Below are positions 1-9,638 of a stretch of DNA of 64,000 bases, in pieces. Made by a program: the position numbers and the translations under genes. The stretch is taken from the NCBI RefSeq assembly GCF_014171595.1, contig NZ_CP050451.1, positions 3,472,001 through 3,536,000 on the forward strand, written 5' to 3'. Under the pieces are notes generated by a model. It did no database searches and was not told the origin of the DNA. It worked only from the letters and a program-made list of their open reading frames with translations. The DNA is from Massilia sp. Se16.2.3 (GTDB taxonomy: Bacteria > Pseudomonadota > Gammaproteobacteria > Burkholderiales > Burkholderiaceae_D). Position 1 is the first letter of the stretch; each line of letters starts with the position of its first letter.

Positions 1-1311
1 GCGGCCAGCGCTTTTCCGCCGGGTTTCACATGGGGCGTGGCCACGAGCGCCTTCCAGATCGAGGGGGCGGCAAGGAGCGACGGCAAGGGCCCGTCGATCT
101 GGGACACCTTCTGCGCCAACCCCGCGAATATCCTCGACCGCAGCGACGGCAGCGTCGCCTGCGACCACTATCACCGCTACCGCGAAGACGTGGGGCTGCT
201 GGCCGGCCTTGGCGTGGATGCCTACCGCTTCTCGATGGCCTGGCCGCGCGTGCAGCCGGCCGGCAAAGGCGCGTGGAATCCGGCCGGCTTCGGTTTCTAC
301 GACCGCCTGCTCGACGAACTGGCGCGCCACGAGATCCAGGCCCACCTCACCCTGTACCACTGGGACCTTCCCCAGGGCCTGCAGGATGAAGGCGGCTGGC
401 TCAATCGCGATACCTGCGCACGTTTTGCCGACTATGCCCAGGAGGTGATGCGCCGCTTCGGCGACCGTATCGCGACGATCGCGACCCACAACGAACCCTG
501 GTGCACGGCCAACCTCGGCTACGGCAATGCCCAGTTCGCGCCGGGCGTGGCGGACCTCAAGCAGAGCGTGCAGGTGTCGCACCACCTGCTGCTCTCGCAC
601 GGCCTGGCGATGCAGGCGATGCGGGCCGCCGGCGGCAAGGCGAAGCTGGGCATCGTGCTGAACCAGTGGACCGCCGACCCGGCCACCGATTCCGCAGCCG
701 ACCGCGCGCTGGCCGAATGGGAGTATGCCCGCTCGGTGCAGTGGTTCATGGATCCGATCTTCAAGGGCCGCTATCCGGAACTGGCCCTGCGCGGCCACGG
801 CGCCAACGCCCCCGTCGTGCACGCGGGCGACTTCGAGACCATTGCCCAGCCGCTCGATTTCCTGGGCTGTAACTACTACTTCCGCAGCTGGTGCAGCGCC
901 GAGGGGCTGCCCCCGCCGGCGCCGCACGGCACCACCGACATGGGTTGGGAAGTCTACCCGCAGGGCCTGACCGAGCTGCTGCTCAAGCTGCGGGGCGAAT
1001 ACGACCTGCCGCCCATGTACATCACCGAGAACGGCATGGCCAGCGCCGATAGCGTGGTCGGCGGCAGCGTCGATGACGCGGCGCGCATCGCCTTCCTGGA
1101 AGCACACCTGGACGCGCTGCGCGCAGCCATCGATGCCGGCGTCGACGTGCGTGGCTACTTCCTCTGGAGCCTGCTCGACAATTTCGAATGGAATTCCGGT
1201 TACAGCAAGCGTTTCGGCATCGTCCACGTCGACTATGCCACCCAGCAGCGCACGCTGAAGGCGAGTGCCCACTGGTACCGCGATTTCCTGGCCGCGCGCA
1301 GCCGCGCCTAG
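1..1311 (+). CDS. GH1 family beta-glucosidase (5' partial)
   Basis: Hydrolyses terminal beta-linked glucose from cellobiose and other beta-glucosides, probably in the cytoplasm because no signal peptide is visible in the part present. The reading frame is open to base 1 and starts with FPPGFTWGVATSAFQIEG, the usual N-terminal stretch of GH1 enzymes, so only a few codons are missing upstream. The acid/base glutamate lies in THNEP (about 490-505) and the nucleophile in YITENG (about 1018-1035); the C-terminal NFEWNSGYSKRFGI block is also typical. About 436 residues are present against a family norm of about 440-460. It opens a co-directional set with glucokinase, a sugar importer and a GH9 glucanase, so it likely splits imported cello-oligosaccharides for phosphorylation. 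Family certain; exact substrate inferred. Confidence 0.95.
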   Translation, partial: AASAFPPGFTWGVATSAFQIEGAARSDGKGPSIWDTFCANPANILDRSDGSVACDHYHRYREDVGLLAGLGVDAYRFSMAWPRVQPAGKGAWNPAGFGFYDRLLDELARHEIQAHLTLYHWDLPQGLQDEGGWLNRDTCARFADYAQEVMRRFGDRIATIATHNEPWCTANLGYGNAQFAPGVADLKQSVQVSHHLLLSHGLAMQAMRAAGGKAKLGIVLNQWTADPATDSAADRALAEWEYARSVQWFMDPIFKGRYPELALRGHGANAPVVHAGDFETIAQPLDFLGCNYYFRSWCSAEGLPPPAPHGTTDMGWEVYPQGLTELLLKLRGEYDLPPMYITENGMASADSVVGGSVDDAARIAFLEAHLDALRAAIDAGVDVRGYFLWSLLDNFEWNSGYSKRFGIVHVDYATQQRTLKASAHWYRDFLAARSRA

Positions 1312-1324
1312 ACATGGAGGAAGC

Positions 1325-2355
1325 ATGGATACGCTGATGGACTCTATCTACACGGACGGACCGCGCCTGGTGGCCGACATCGGCGGCACCAACGCCCGGT
1401 TCGCGCTGGAGCGCGCGCCGGGCAAGCTGTCGCTGGCGCGCACGCTGGCCTGCGCCAATTATCCGCGCTTCGAAGACGCCGCCGCGGCCTACCTGGCCGG
1501 CGCCGGCGCCGGCTTGCAGCGCGTGCGCCACGCGGTGGTGGCCATTGCCAACCCGGTCGATGGCGACGCGGTCCGCATGACCAATCACGACTGGGCGTTT
1601 TCCACCCGGCTCGCGGCGCGCGAACTGGGCCTGGACACGCTGCTGGTGGTGAACGACTTCACGGCCCCTGGCGATGAGCCTGCCGCGCCTGTCCGGCGCC
1701 GAGCTGGCCCGGTGGGCGGCGGCGTGGCCCGTCCCGGCTGCGCAATCGGGCTGGTCGGCGCCGGCACAGGGCTCGGTGTCTCGGGCCTGGTCCCGGCGAC
1801 GGACGGCTCGTGGACGCCGCTGCACAGCGAGGGCGGGCACGTCTCCTTCGCGCCGGCCGACGAGCGCGAAGTGGCGGTGCTGCGCCATTGCTGGGAGCGT
1901 TACGAGCACGTGTCGGCCGAGCGCCTCGTGTCGGGGCCGGGCATTGCCCTGATCCACGAGGGCCCTTGCGGCCGGCCGCCCCGGCAAGCCCGCACTCCCG
2001 CTCGACACGCCGACGATCGTCGCCCATGCACTCGACGGGCGCGACCCGCTCTGCCTCGAGACCCTCGAATGCTTTGCCGGCATGCTCGGCACGGTGGCGG
2101 CCAACCTGGCGGTGACCCAGGGGGGCACGCGGCGGCATCTATATCGGCGGCGGCGTGGTGCCGCGCCTGGGTACCTGGTTCGCGCGTTCCCCTTTTCGCG
2201 CGCGCTTCGAGCACAAGGGGCGTTTCACCGGCTTCACCGCCGCCATCCCTACCTGGGTGGTGACGGCGCCCTACCCTGCACTGACTGGCGCGGCCGCCCT
2301 GCTGGCGGCCACACTGGAAACCAGCGCCACGCGGGAGATCGCACATGCAGGCTAA
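1325..2355 (+). CDS. glk: Glucokinase (ROK-independent Glk type), indel-broken
   Basis: ATP-dependent phosphorylation of glucose to glucose-6-phosphate. The ATG at 1325 follows TGGAGGAAGC, a good ribosome site 13 bases after the beta-glucosidase stop. The phosphate-binding [31 protein letters not shown] and SEGGH motifs identify a bacterial Glk. Frame is lost and regained: an extra C near 1670 and a missing base near 1712 compensate each other, while shifts near 1970-1990 and 2125 move the rest, ending in the frame reading [12 protein letters not shown] to the stop at 2353-2355. All missing family blocks can be found in the neighbouring frames, which argues for sequencing error over decay. 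It overlaps the start of the MFS gene by 11 bases. The job is to trap glucose released by the upstream enzyme. Confidence 0.85.
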
Positions 2356-3679
2356 GCCCATGCGCTCGCCCTTGCTGTGGGTACCGAGCGGCTACTTCAC
2401 GATGGCGCTCGGCTATGTGATGCTCACCAGCGTGACCGCCATCATGTTCAAGAACCTGGGCATGGACAACGGCCGCGCAGCAGGGTATTCGAGCCTGCTG
2501 ATCCTGGCCTACACGATCAAGCCGCTGTTCGCGCCTTTCGTGGAGATGTACCGCACCAAGAAGTTTTTCGTGCTGTGGGCCCAGGTGCTGATCGGGGCCG
2601 GTTTCGCCGGCGTCGCCCTGGCCTTCAGCCTGCCGGGATACATGACTGTGCTGATGGCGGCCTTCTTCGCGCTGTCCTTCGTCGGCGCCACCCAGGACGT
2701 CGCCAGCGACGGCGTGTATGTCACCTCGCTCGATGCCCGCGCCCAGTCGCTGTACTGCGGCATCCAGAGCCTGTCCTGGAACATCGGTCCGATCGTCGCT
2801 TCCGGCGGCATGGTCTACCTGAGCGGCTACCTGCACAGCCATGTCTACGGCCACGACGCCAGGGTGTTCGGACCGGACTGGATCGATGCCTGGCGCGTGA
2901 TCTTCCTGCTGGTGGCGGGCGTCACGCTGCTGATGGCGGCCTGGCATGCGCGCACCATGCCCGATGGCGCGCGTGCTGCCGACACGCCATCTTCCGTGCG
3001 CGACGCCGGGCGCATCCTGCTCGACGCTTTCGTCACGCTGTTCAGGAAGCGCGGGATCTGGCGCATGCTGGCCTTCGCCTTCCTGTTCCGCCTCAGTATC
3101 GGGCTGCTGGAAAAGATCGGGCCCTTCTTCATGGTCGACCCGGCTTCGAAAGGCGGACTCGGCATGTCGAACGAGTTGCTTGGCCTCGTCTATGGCACCT
3201 ACGGGCTGGCCGCCGTGCTGGTCGGCTCGCTGCTGGGTGGCTGGTACGTGGCCCGGCGCGGCCTGAAAGCCACGCTCTTCGTGCTCTGCTGCGCAGTGAA
3301 CATTCCGAACGTGACTTTCCTCCTGATGAGCATTTACCTGCCATCGAGCCTGTTCGTCATCGCGGCCGGCGTCGTCATCGAGAAGTTCTTCTTCGGCTTC
3401 GGTGCGGTCGGCTTCATGATCTACCTGATGCAGCAGCTCGCGCCGGGCAAATACACGACCACGCACTATGCCTTCGGTACCGGGGTGATGGGCCTGTGCG
3501 GCATGGTCACGGGCGTCGTCAGCGGCCACCTGCAGGAGATGCTGGGCTATGTCAGCTACTTCGCTTTCGTCATGGTGGCGACCATTCCCTCGTTTATCGC
3601 CACCTGGTGTGCGCCTTTCCATCAGGCCGATCCGGGCGCGGTCGCGATCGACGCCGACGGCAAAGCGGTGGCGGCATGA
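2345..3679 (+). CDS. AmpG-like MFS sugar importer
   Basis: Integral membrane transporter of 444 residues with about 12 hydrophobic segments, placed in the AmpG/SLC33-like branch of the major facilitator superfamily by features such as [15 protein letters not shown] in helix 4. AmpG relatives import muropeptides, but MFS members linked to glycoside hydrolases import di- and oligosaccharides. Here it sits between glucokinase and a GH9 glucanase with overlaps at both ends (11 bases with glk, ATGA with the GH9 gene), which implies translational coupling. I infer uptake of cellobiose or short beta-glucans into the cytoplasm, feeding the GH1 enzyme. Intact reading frame. Substrate is inference. Confidence 0.85.
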   Translation: MQAKPMRSPLLWVPSGYFTMALGYVMLTSVTAIMFKNLGMDNGRAAGYSSLLILAYTIKPLFAPFVEMYRTKKFFVLWAQVLIGAGFAGVALAFSLPGYMTVLMAAFFALSFVGATQDVASDGVYVTSLDARAQSLYCGIQSLSWNIGPIVASGGMVYLSGYLHSHVYGHDARVFGPDWIDAWRVIFLLVAGVTLLMAAWHARTMPDGARAADTPSSVRDAGRILLDAFVTLFRKRGIWRMLAFAFLFRLSIGLLEKIGPFFMVDPASKGGLGMSNELLGLVYGTYGLAAVLVGSLLGGWYVARRGLKATLFVLCCAVNIPNVTFLLMSIYLPSSLFVIAAGVVIEKFFFGFGAVGFMIYLMQQLAPGKYTTTHYAFGTGVMGLCGMVTGVVSGHLQEMLGYVSYFAFVMVATIPSFIATWCAPFHQADPGAVAIDADGKAVAA

Positions 3680-5387
3680 GGCGCTTCCTCTGCCTGCTGT
3701 CGCTGGTGGCCGGACCAGCTGCCGCCGCGCCGACGGTCGCGCCGATCAAGGTGAACGGGCTGGGCTTCCTGCCTGGCGCGCAGAAGCTGGCGGTGCTGCC
3801 GGCCGGCGCGGGCGACCGGTTCGAGGTCGTCGGCGAAGACGGCAAGCGCGTGTTTGCGGCCGCCTTGTCCGCGCCGGTGTCGTGGGCGCCCTCCGCCGAG
3901 CGGGTACGCGTGGCCGACTTCAGCGGGCTCGCGGCGTCGGGCAGTTACCGGCTGCGCGTGCCCGGGCTGCCGCTGTCGGACCGGTTCGTCGTCGCCCCCG
4001 ATGCCTATCGTTCGCTTGGCGCGGCGGCCCTGAAAGCCTTCTACTTCAACCGCAGCGGCATCGCGCTGGACGTCCGGCATGCCGGGGCATACGCGCGCGC
4101 GGCCGGGCACCCTGACGACACCGTGCTGGTGCACGCCTCGGCGGCCTCGCCAGGCCGCCCGGCCGGCACCGTCATTGCCGCGCCGCGCGGCTGGTACGAT
4201 GCAGGCGACTACAACAAGTACGTCCCGAGCGCCGCCATCTCGACCTGGACGCTGCTGGCCTTGCTCGAGCATTTCCCGGACGCCTACCGCGGCGAGGACG
4301 TCAACATCCCTGAATCCGGCGACGCCGTGCCCGACCTGCTGGATGAGGCCATGTGGAACCTCGACTGGATGCTGGCGATGCAGGATCCGCAGGATGGCGG
4401 CGTCTACCACAAGCTCACCAACCTGCGCTTCGACGCCATGGTGCTGCCGCACGAAGCGATGCGCGAACCGCGCCATGTGGTGGCCAAGAGCACGGCGGCG
4501 GCGCTCGACTTTGCCGCGACGATGGCGGTGGCCAGCCGTGTCGTGGCCGCTTACGAGGGGCGCTGGCCGGGGCTGTCGCAGCGCATGCTGGCCGCTGCCG
4601 AAGCGGCATGGCGCTGGGCGCAGGCGCATCCCGCCGTCCATTTCAAGAATCCTCCCGACGTGCTGACCGGCGAGTACGGCGACACGCAGCTGGCCGATGA
4701 ACGCGCATGGGCGGCGGCCGAGCTCTACATCACGACCGGGAAGGACAGCTATGGCGCGGCGATGCAGCTGGACCCCCTCCCACCACCGTGCCGACCTGGG
4801 ACGACGTGCGCGCGCTAGCGTGGATGTCGCTCGCCCACCACCGCGCGCGCCTGGGCCGTGCGGAGGACCGCGCCCTGGTCGCCCGCGGCGTCGATGCGCT
4901 GGCGGCGCGCCTGGCACGGCAGTCCAAGGCTGCCGGCTACCGGGTCTGGATGGAAGGACCGGACTTTGTCTGGGGCAGCAATGCCGTGATGCTTAACGGA
5001 GCGATGCTGCTGTTGCAGGGCTACCGCCTGAATCCGAAGCCGGAATACTTGGCGGCGGCCCAGTCCGGCCTCGACTGGGTCCTGGGACGCAATCCGACGG
5101 CCCGTTCCTTCGTCACCGGCTTCGGTGCGCGCCCCTCGCTGCATCCGCATCACCGGCCCTCGATCGGCTACAAGCTGGCGGCGCCCGTGCCCGGCTTCGT
5201 CACCGGCGGACCCAATCCCCTCCAGCAGGACAAGGCGGAGTGCCCGCCCTATCCATCGCGCCTGCCGGCACTGTCCTATCTCGACCACGCCTGCAGCTAT
5301 GCCAGCAACGAGGTCGCCATCAACTGGAACGCGCCGCTCGTCTACGTGACGGCGGCCCTGCGGGCCCTGACGCCGAAGGAAACCACG
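3676..5387 (+). CDS. GH9 endoglucanase with N-terminal Ig-like domain, one frameshift
   Basis: Secreted or periplasmic beta-1,4-glucanase. ATG 3676 overlaps the transporter stop (ATGA). Residues 1-20 form a signal peptide ending AAAA. An Ig-like cellulase N-terminal domain follows (to about residue 105), then the (alpha/alpha)6 catalytic domain with the GWYDAGDYNKYV motif carrying the catalytic base aspartates near residues 175-180. A single shift near 4770-4780 in a C-rich run moves the C-terminal half to another frame, where the GH9 signatures continue (WVLGRNPTARSFVTG, RPSLHPHHRPS, SNEVAINWNAPLVY with the acid glutamate). The GH9 frame has no stop before the next gene and runs into it; the natural end is probably near TPKE. 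Substrate probably cellulose or mixed-linkage glucan, to be imported by the neighbouring transporter. Confidence 0.9.
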
Positions 5388-5864
5388 ATGAAGCCACCCC
5401 TCGCGAACCTCGACGACCTGCTGCGCGAAGAAGAACAGCTGCGCTTCGAACGCTTCAGCAATGCCGACGCGCTCGACATCGGCATGCGCCTGGTGGCCCT
5501 GGCGCGAGAGGCGGGCAAACCGGTCACGATCGAAATCCGCCGCAACGGCGCGCTGCTGTTCGCGCACGCGACGGACGGCGCGCCGCCCGACCACGCCGAG
5601 TGGATCCGCCGCAAGGCCAACCTGGCGAACCGGCTCGGACACAGTTCGTATTACGTGCATACGGAGGTGCTGGCGCGCGGCGGCGACATCGATGCGATGC
5701 CGGGGTTCGATGCGCGCGACTATGCCGCCCACGGCGGGGCGTTCCCGATCGTCGTGGAGGGCAGCGGGCAGATCGGCACGATCACGGTCTCCGGTCTGCC
5801 GGGGCCGCAGGACCATGCACTGGTCGTGTGCGCCCTGCGTGCCTGGTTCAAGCGCGGCGCCTGA
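5388..5864 (+). CDS. UPF0303 family protein (HbpS-like fold)
   Basis: 158-residue protein beginning MKPPLANLDDLLREEEQL and ending ACLRAWFK-like; the family-typical LRFERFSNADALDIGMRL and VEGSGQIGTITVSGLP blocks mark UPF0303/DUF336. The related fold binds haem or small metabolites in some proteins, but the function of this family is not established. It starts with an ATG only a few codons after the GH9 homology ends, and in the present sequence the GH9 frame reads straight into it without a stop. It is followed after 10 bases by an oxidoreductase. The position suggests an accessory part in sugar use, but no reaction can be assigned. Confidence 0.8.
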   Translation: MKPPLANLDDLLREEEQLRFERFSNADALDIGMRLVALAREAGKPVTIEIRRNGALLFAHATDGAPPDHAEWIRRKANLANRLGHSSYYVHTEVLARGGDIDAMPGFDARDYAAHGGAFPIVVEGSGQIGTITVSGLPGPQDHALVVCALRAWFKRGA

Positions 5865-5874
5865 GGAGATGCAC

Positions 5875-6864
5875 ATGGACACACTGGTACATTGGGGCAT
5901 CCTCGGCACGGGCGGCATCGCCCGCGCCTTCGCGCTGGCCCTGCGCGATACGCCGGGTGCGTGCCTGGCGGCGGTGGGTTCGCGCACACTCGCCTCGAGC
6001 ACGGCATTCGTCGCCGAACTGGGCGCCCCGGCTGGCGCGCGTGCCTGCGGCTCGTATGAGGAGCTGGTCGCCACACCTGATGTGGACATCGTCTACATCG
6101 CGACCCCGCATCCGCTGCACGCCGTGAATGCCTTGATGGCCCTGGACGCAGGCAAGCCGGTGCTGGTCGAAAAACCGTTCGCGATGAGCCTGCGCGAGGC
6201 CGAGGCGGTGGTTGCCAAGGCGCGGGACAAGAAGCTCTTTCTAATGGAAGCAATGTGGACGCGGTTCATGCCGGCCTTGGAGGCGCTCAAACGCGTCGTC
6301 GACGCTGGCGAAATCGGCACGCCGACCCTGCTGCAAGCGGACTTCGGCTTCTCTGCCCCGCTCGACCCCGAGCACCGCGTCAACAAGCGCGCACTGGGCG
6401 GCGGCGCCTTGCTCGACCTCGGCATCTATCCGCTGTCGATCGCCAGCGCCATCCTGGCCAGCCCGCGGATATCACGGCGCAGGCGACATTCGGTCCGACC
6501 GGCGTCGACCTCACCACGGTATTCAGCCTGCGCCACCCGGGCGGCGCGCTCTCGAGCTGCAGCTGTTCGCTGCGCGCGCAGCCCGTCCGAGCTGACGGTG
6601 TCCGGCTCGCTGGGGAGCGTGCGCCTGGAATCGATGTTCCACATGGCGCAGGCGGTCGTCGTCGCCAACGCAAGCGGCGCCACGCGGCGCATCGACGCGC
6701 CCTTCCTCGGCAATGGCTACGTGCACGAGGCGCTGGCGGCGGGCGAAGCGCTGCGTGCGGGTCTGCTCGAACATCCTGTCATGACCCACGCCGATACCCT
6801 GGCTACCATGCGCGGGCTCGACACGATCCGCGCGCGCATCGGGCTGCGCTATCCGGGCGACTGA
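5875..6864 (+). CDS. Gfo/Idh/MocA family NAD(P)-dependent oxidoreductase
   Basis: Two-domain sugar or polyol dehydrogenase. I chose ATG 5875 because AGGAG at 5864-5868 is spaced correctly, rather than ATG 5869. The N-terminal Rossmann fold has GILGTGGIARAF; the family-specific EKP lysine occurs in VLVEKPFAMSL, and LDLGIYPLSIASAI belongs to the C-terminal sheet domain. Between about 6465 and 6590 the conserved sequence (DITAQATFGPTGVDLTTVFS) lies in another frame, flanked by one missing and one extra base, so the downstream frame is regained. This pair of compensating indels is strong evidence for sequence error. Probably oxidises or isomerises a sugar derivative from the glucan pathway; substrate unknown. 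Confidence 0.88.
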   Translation: MDTLVHWGILGTGGIARAFALALRDTPGACLAAVGSRTLASSTAFVAELGAPAGARACGSYEELVATPDVDIVYIATPHPLHAVNALMALDAGKPVLVEKPFAMSLREAEAVVAKARDKKLFLMEAMWTRFMPALEALKRVVDAGEIGTPTLLQADFGFSAPLDPEHRVNKRALGGGALLDLGIYPLSIASAILASPRISRRRRHSVRPASTSPRYSACATRAARSRAAAVRCARSPSELTVSGSLGSVRLESMFHMAQAVVVANASGATRRIDAPFLGNGYVHEALAAGEALRAGLLEHPVMTHADTLATMRGLDTIRARIGLRYPGD

Positions 6865-6973
6865 GAGCGCCTGACCAAACCTCCGGGCGTATCCCTGGCA
6901 GTGCAACCGGAGACCTTCGTTGAGACCCCGAGGACTATCTGATGAACGTCCGCAGTCGACCCGAAGCGGACGG

Positions 6974-7468
6974 TCACCTTCTAGCTTCGAAGCTTAGTTC
7001 TCCGTCAAGGTCAACGCCATAGTGGCCAAGCGGAGTTCCAAAGGAATAGCAATCTTCGTAGTCCCTTCCAATCGCGCTACAGTGGATGACGAGTGAGTGC
7101 TTGTTTTCGAAGTCGAGGCGCAGATCAAACGCCGGAATGGAACAGTTCACTGCCGTGATCCGTTGTCCACAAACGGTTTGGCTGCCGTTGACCATCGGGC
7201 CATCATTGGCGTTTGACATATGGCTTCCTGCAATGACTTCTGATTCAGCGTCGATTCGCCATGGGCACCAGATCAGCATTGAAAAGGCACCGTCATATAG
7301 CCGGACTAGCTCACTCAAACAAGGATTGTTCGTAGGCTTTCGTTTGAGCGTCCGAACGCCAATGCTTAGGCCGAGGACAGACCCTGAACCTTCACCGCAA
7401 ACGGCGCCCCAACATTCTTCGCCGACCAATGCTGACAGATCGCGCAGGAGCGCATCGCGTAAGGACAT
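6974..7468 (-). CDS. Hypothetical protein of the accessory patch
   Basis: 164-residue protein not assigned to a family. The ATG at 7468 is preceded by AGGAAG five bases upstream, so it is probably expressed. No signal peptide or membrane helix; the middle has Trp/Cys-containing strands (SMLIWCPWRIDAES) and the C-terminal part reads like a small beta-rich domain (FENKHSLVIHCSAIGRDYED). Base composition is clearly lower in GC than the flanking operons and codon use is mixed, indicating acquired DNA. Size and context resemble orphan immunity-type proteins, but there is no toxin next to it and I do not assign that role. Confidence 0.6.
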   Translation of the reverse strand: MSLRDALLRDLSALVGEECWGAVCGEGSGSVLGLSIGVRTLKRKPTNNPCLSELVRLYDGAFSMLIWCPWRIDAESEVIAGSHMSNANDGPMVNGSQTVCGQRITAVNCSIPAFDLRLDFENKHSLVIHCSAIGRDYEDCYSFGTPLGHYGVDLDGELSFEARR

Positions 7469-7824
7469 GCTGACTTCCTAGTTAATTGTTGAGGTGTCTG
7501 TTGTCACAGTCCGCTCTTGGCCGAAAGCGGCCGGTCGTCAGGCGGTCAGTGTACCGGATCAGTTGTCAGTCAGGAATTTTTTTGAGGTCCGGCTTGCGTT
7601 TGGCGAGCGTCCGCTGCCGCCTCTCAGCGCACGGTCGAGTGCCGACTGCGTGCTTCTCAAAGAATTGATCCTAGCTAGTTATTCGCGTCGGATATGCTCG
7701 TCATCAGAAGATACATTTGGACTTATATTTGGGTAGCGACTAGAGTACAACGGAATTCGGGCAATATTGCTGCGACTCGGCTTGTAAGAATTTCCTCAGC
7801 TTGTTCTATCGAAGAGCGGCAAAT
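7469..7824. other. Intergenic stretch of the low-GC patch
   Basis: About 356 bases between two divergent orphan genes. It is less GC-rich than the chromosome. Short open frames are present but have neither ribosome sites nor recognisable products. It probably holds the two divergent promoters; I see no repeat or stable terminator here. Confidence 0.5.
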
Positions 7825-8130
7825 ATGCGCACTCCACTCCCAGATAACACTAGTCGTAGAGTGATCTCATCCTATGAAAACAATGGGCTGTTGTATGGCA
7901 CTCTGCTCGGTGTTCTTGTAGGCGTTCTGATAGCGGGACCGCACTTCAACGACTGGGCGATTGAAAAAATCCTGGCAGCTATCGCTGTGTCATCGGCTGT
8001 GATCGGGAGTGTAGGCCATTTTGTGATTTGGATTGTCTACGTCGCTATGAGTGAAGGACCAGGTTCCGATGATGATAGTGAGGTGCAGGATGGTTCCTCG
8101 ACGAATGGCACTTACCAAATCGAAGACTGA
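7825..8130 (+). CDS. Small two-helix membrane protein, unknown
   Basis: About 101 residues from ATG 7825 (a TTG at 7801 is an alternative). Two hydrophobic segments (LLYGTLLGVLVGVLIAG, and ILAAIAVSSAVIGSVGHFVIW) separated by a short polar loop, with an acidic, Ser-rich C-terminal tail. No family recognised. Composition is low in GC like the neighbouring hypothetical gene, and the IS element begins about 60 bases downstream. Function cannot be stated. Confidence 0.55.
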   Translation: MRTPLPDNTSRRVISSYENNGLLYGTLLGVLVGVLIAGPHFNDWAIEKILAAIAVSSAVIGSVGHFVIWIVYVAMSEGPGSDDDSEVQDGSSTNGTYQIED

Positions 8131-8271
8131 CAAACGGCGCCGCGTCAGAGAAGGTAGGGTGAAGGACTGCTCCTGGCCGATTGCAATGGGATGGACTCCT
8201 CCTCCCCCTGAGGGCACGTTAGTGCCAAACTGGAGTTTCCACACAACCGGTTTGGAAAGAAGGAGTCCGCC

Positions 8272-9297
8272 ATGAAGATTATGCGCGTTGGGGTCGATTT
8301 GGCAAAGAATGTCTTTCAGTTGCACGGTGTAGACCGCTCGGAAAAGCTGGTCTGGCGGTGCAAGCTGGCCCGGGGTGACTGGATCAAGGTACTGCTCGCG
8401 AGGATTGAGCCGGGCTGCGAGATCGGTATGGAAGCGTGTAGCGGCGCGCACCACTGGGCTCGACTATTGCAGGCAGAAGGTTTTACGGTGAAGCTAATTG
8501 CTCCGCAGTTCGTAAAACCCTATGTCAAGAGCAACAAGAACGACGCCAACGACGCCGAGGCAATATGCGAGGCGATGAGCCGGCCGAGCATGCGTTTCGT
8601 AGCCGTCAAAACCGTCGAGCAGCAGGATATCCAAGCTACACACCGGGTGCGCTCGGGTTTGATGGATCAGCGCAAAGCGAAAGCCAACCAGCTGCGAGGT
8701 CTGGCGTCTGAATATGGGTTGGTAGCGCCGAAAGAACTGGTGCACTTGAGGTCGGCAATCCCGCGCTGGCTTGAGGATCAGGAAAACGGGCTAAGCGAAC
8801 GCTTTCGTCGGCTGTTGCGTGGCCTGTGGCGAGATCTGCTCACTTTCGACGAGCGTATCGAAGAACTCGACCGGGAGATAGAACAGCTTGCTCGGCAAGA
8901 CCCAGCAGCTGTACGTTTGCAGCAAGTGCGTGGCATCGGGCCGCTTACCGCGACGGCATTGCTGGCAACGGTTGGAGACGCGAGTCAGTTTTCCAACGGT
9001 CGAGAGATGGCTGCTTCGTTTGGGCTGACGCCCAAACAAAACAGCTCTGGAGGAAAGGAGAGATTGCTCGGCATTAGCAAGCGAGGCGACGCTTATCTGC
9101 GCAGTTTGCTCGTGCATGGCGCCCGAGCGGTTATCCGAACGGCTCAAGCGAAAACGGATCGTTTGAGCACACGGGTAATGCGCATCGCGACGACGCGACA
9201 CCCGAATATTGCCGCGGTAGCGTTGGCGAACAAGATGGCTCGCATAGCCCGGGCAATGCTCACTAAAGGAACCGATTATCAACCTCAAACCGCGTAA
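8272..9297 (+). CDS. IS110/IS1111 DEDD transposase
   Basis: 341-residue RuvC-like DEDD recombinase with the N-terminal IS110 catalytic domain and the C-terminal Transposase_20 domain. Acidic residues are visible at VGVDLAKN (D9), IGMEACSGAHHWAR and NDANDAEAI. The C-terminal half holds RGIGPLTATALLATVG and FGLTPKQNSSGGKERLLGISKRGD, which contain the helix-hairpin-helix-like region and the conserved serine block near SSGGK. Ribosome site AGAAGGAG lies just before ATG 8272. Full length and apparently intact, so the element could still move, guided by an RNA from its long end. Moderate GC compared with the host. Confidence 0.95.
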   Translation: MKIMRVGVDLAKNVFQLHGVDRSEKLVWRCKLARGDWIKVLLARIEPGCEIGMEACSGAHHWARLLQAEGFTVKLIAPQFVKPYVKSNKNDANDAEAICEAMSRPSMRFVAVKTVEQQDIQATHRVRSGLMDQRKAKANQLRGLASEYGLVAPKELVHLRSAIPRWLEDQENGLSERFRRLLRGLWRDLLTFDERIEELDREIEQLARQDPAAVRLQQVRGIGPLTATALLATVGDASQFSNGREMAASFGLTPKQNSSGGKERLLGISKRGDAYLRSLLVHGARAVIRTAQAKTDRLSTRVMRIATTRHPNIAAVALANKMARIARAMLTKGTDYQPQTA

Positions 9298-9547
9298 GCA
9301 CAGCACTAGAAGTACCTGAAGAAGTCTCTGAACCACGATTGCATGACAAGCCGCGTGATGGCCAACAGGTCGAACCGGCGCTGGCGAAACCCGATAACGT
9401 CTGAGGCCTTCGAGCCCGTGATAGCAATAGGGAGTCAGCGCGCGAATAGCCCATCAGGGTCTAGCACCTGTGACAGGTGCAGCGTTACGAGACCGGATAT
9501 ACGTGAGCAGTCGTACCTCACGGCCTGAAGACGGATTGTTTGCAAAC
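9298..9547 (+). ncRNA. Candidate seekRNA / bridge RNA region of the IS
   Basis: The 250-base non-coding tail after the transposase is where IS1111-group elements are reported to encode the RNA that directs target choice. It contains a perfect stem, GCACCTG-TGA-CAGGTGC (9462-9478), inside a longer structured-looking segment with GAGACCGGATATACGTGAGC further down. Exact transcript ends cannot be read from sequence alone. Assignment rests on element architecture. Confidence 0.5.
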
Positions 9548-9638
9548 GAGGAGGAGTCCATATACAGACGTTCAGAATGACCCAGTGTATGGCGTTGTCT
9601 TAAGGACAAGCAAGGGTTTTTACTAGGATTCCAAGTCC

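Larger units (their letters stand above)
8191..9561 (+). mobile_element. IS110-family insertion sequence, IS1111 group
   Basis: The transposase at 8272-9297 is flanked by a perfect 14-base inverted repeat: ATGGACTCCTCCTC at 8191-8204 and its complement at 9548-9561. Subterminal inverted repeats of this kind are a feature of the IS1111 group, so the true element ends lie a few bases outside. The left non-coding part is short (about 65 bases), the right one long (about 250 bases), again as in IS1111. No target duplication is expected for the family and none was seen. It lies 3' of the recombinase gene and does not obviously interrupt a gene. Confidence 0.85.

Noticed and set aside
1325..2355. 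Calling glk a pseudogene
   Set aside because: Two of its indels compensate each other and all family motifs survive in adjacent frames; sequence error is the simpler explanation.
2249..3622. 457-codon open frame on the minus strand
   Set aside because: Antisense to the MFS transporter; composition (His, Gln, Glu rich) is that of a reversed hydrophobic gene.
7486..7736. Two overlapping short frames in the low-GC patch
   Set aside because: No ribosome site and no product pattern; likely chance frames.
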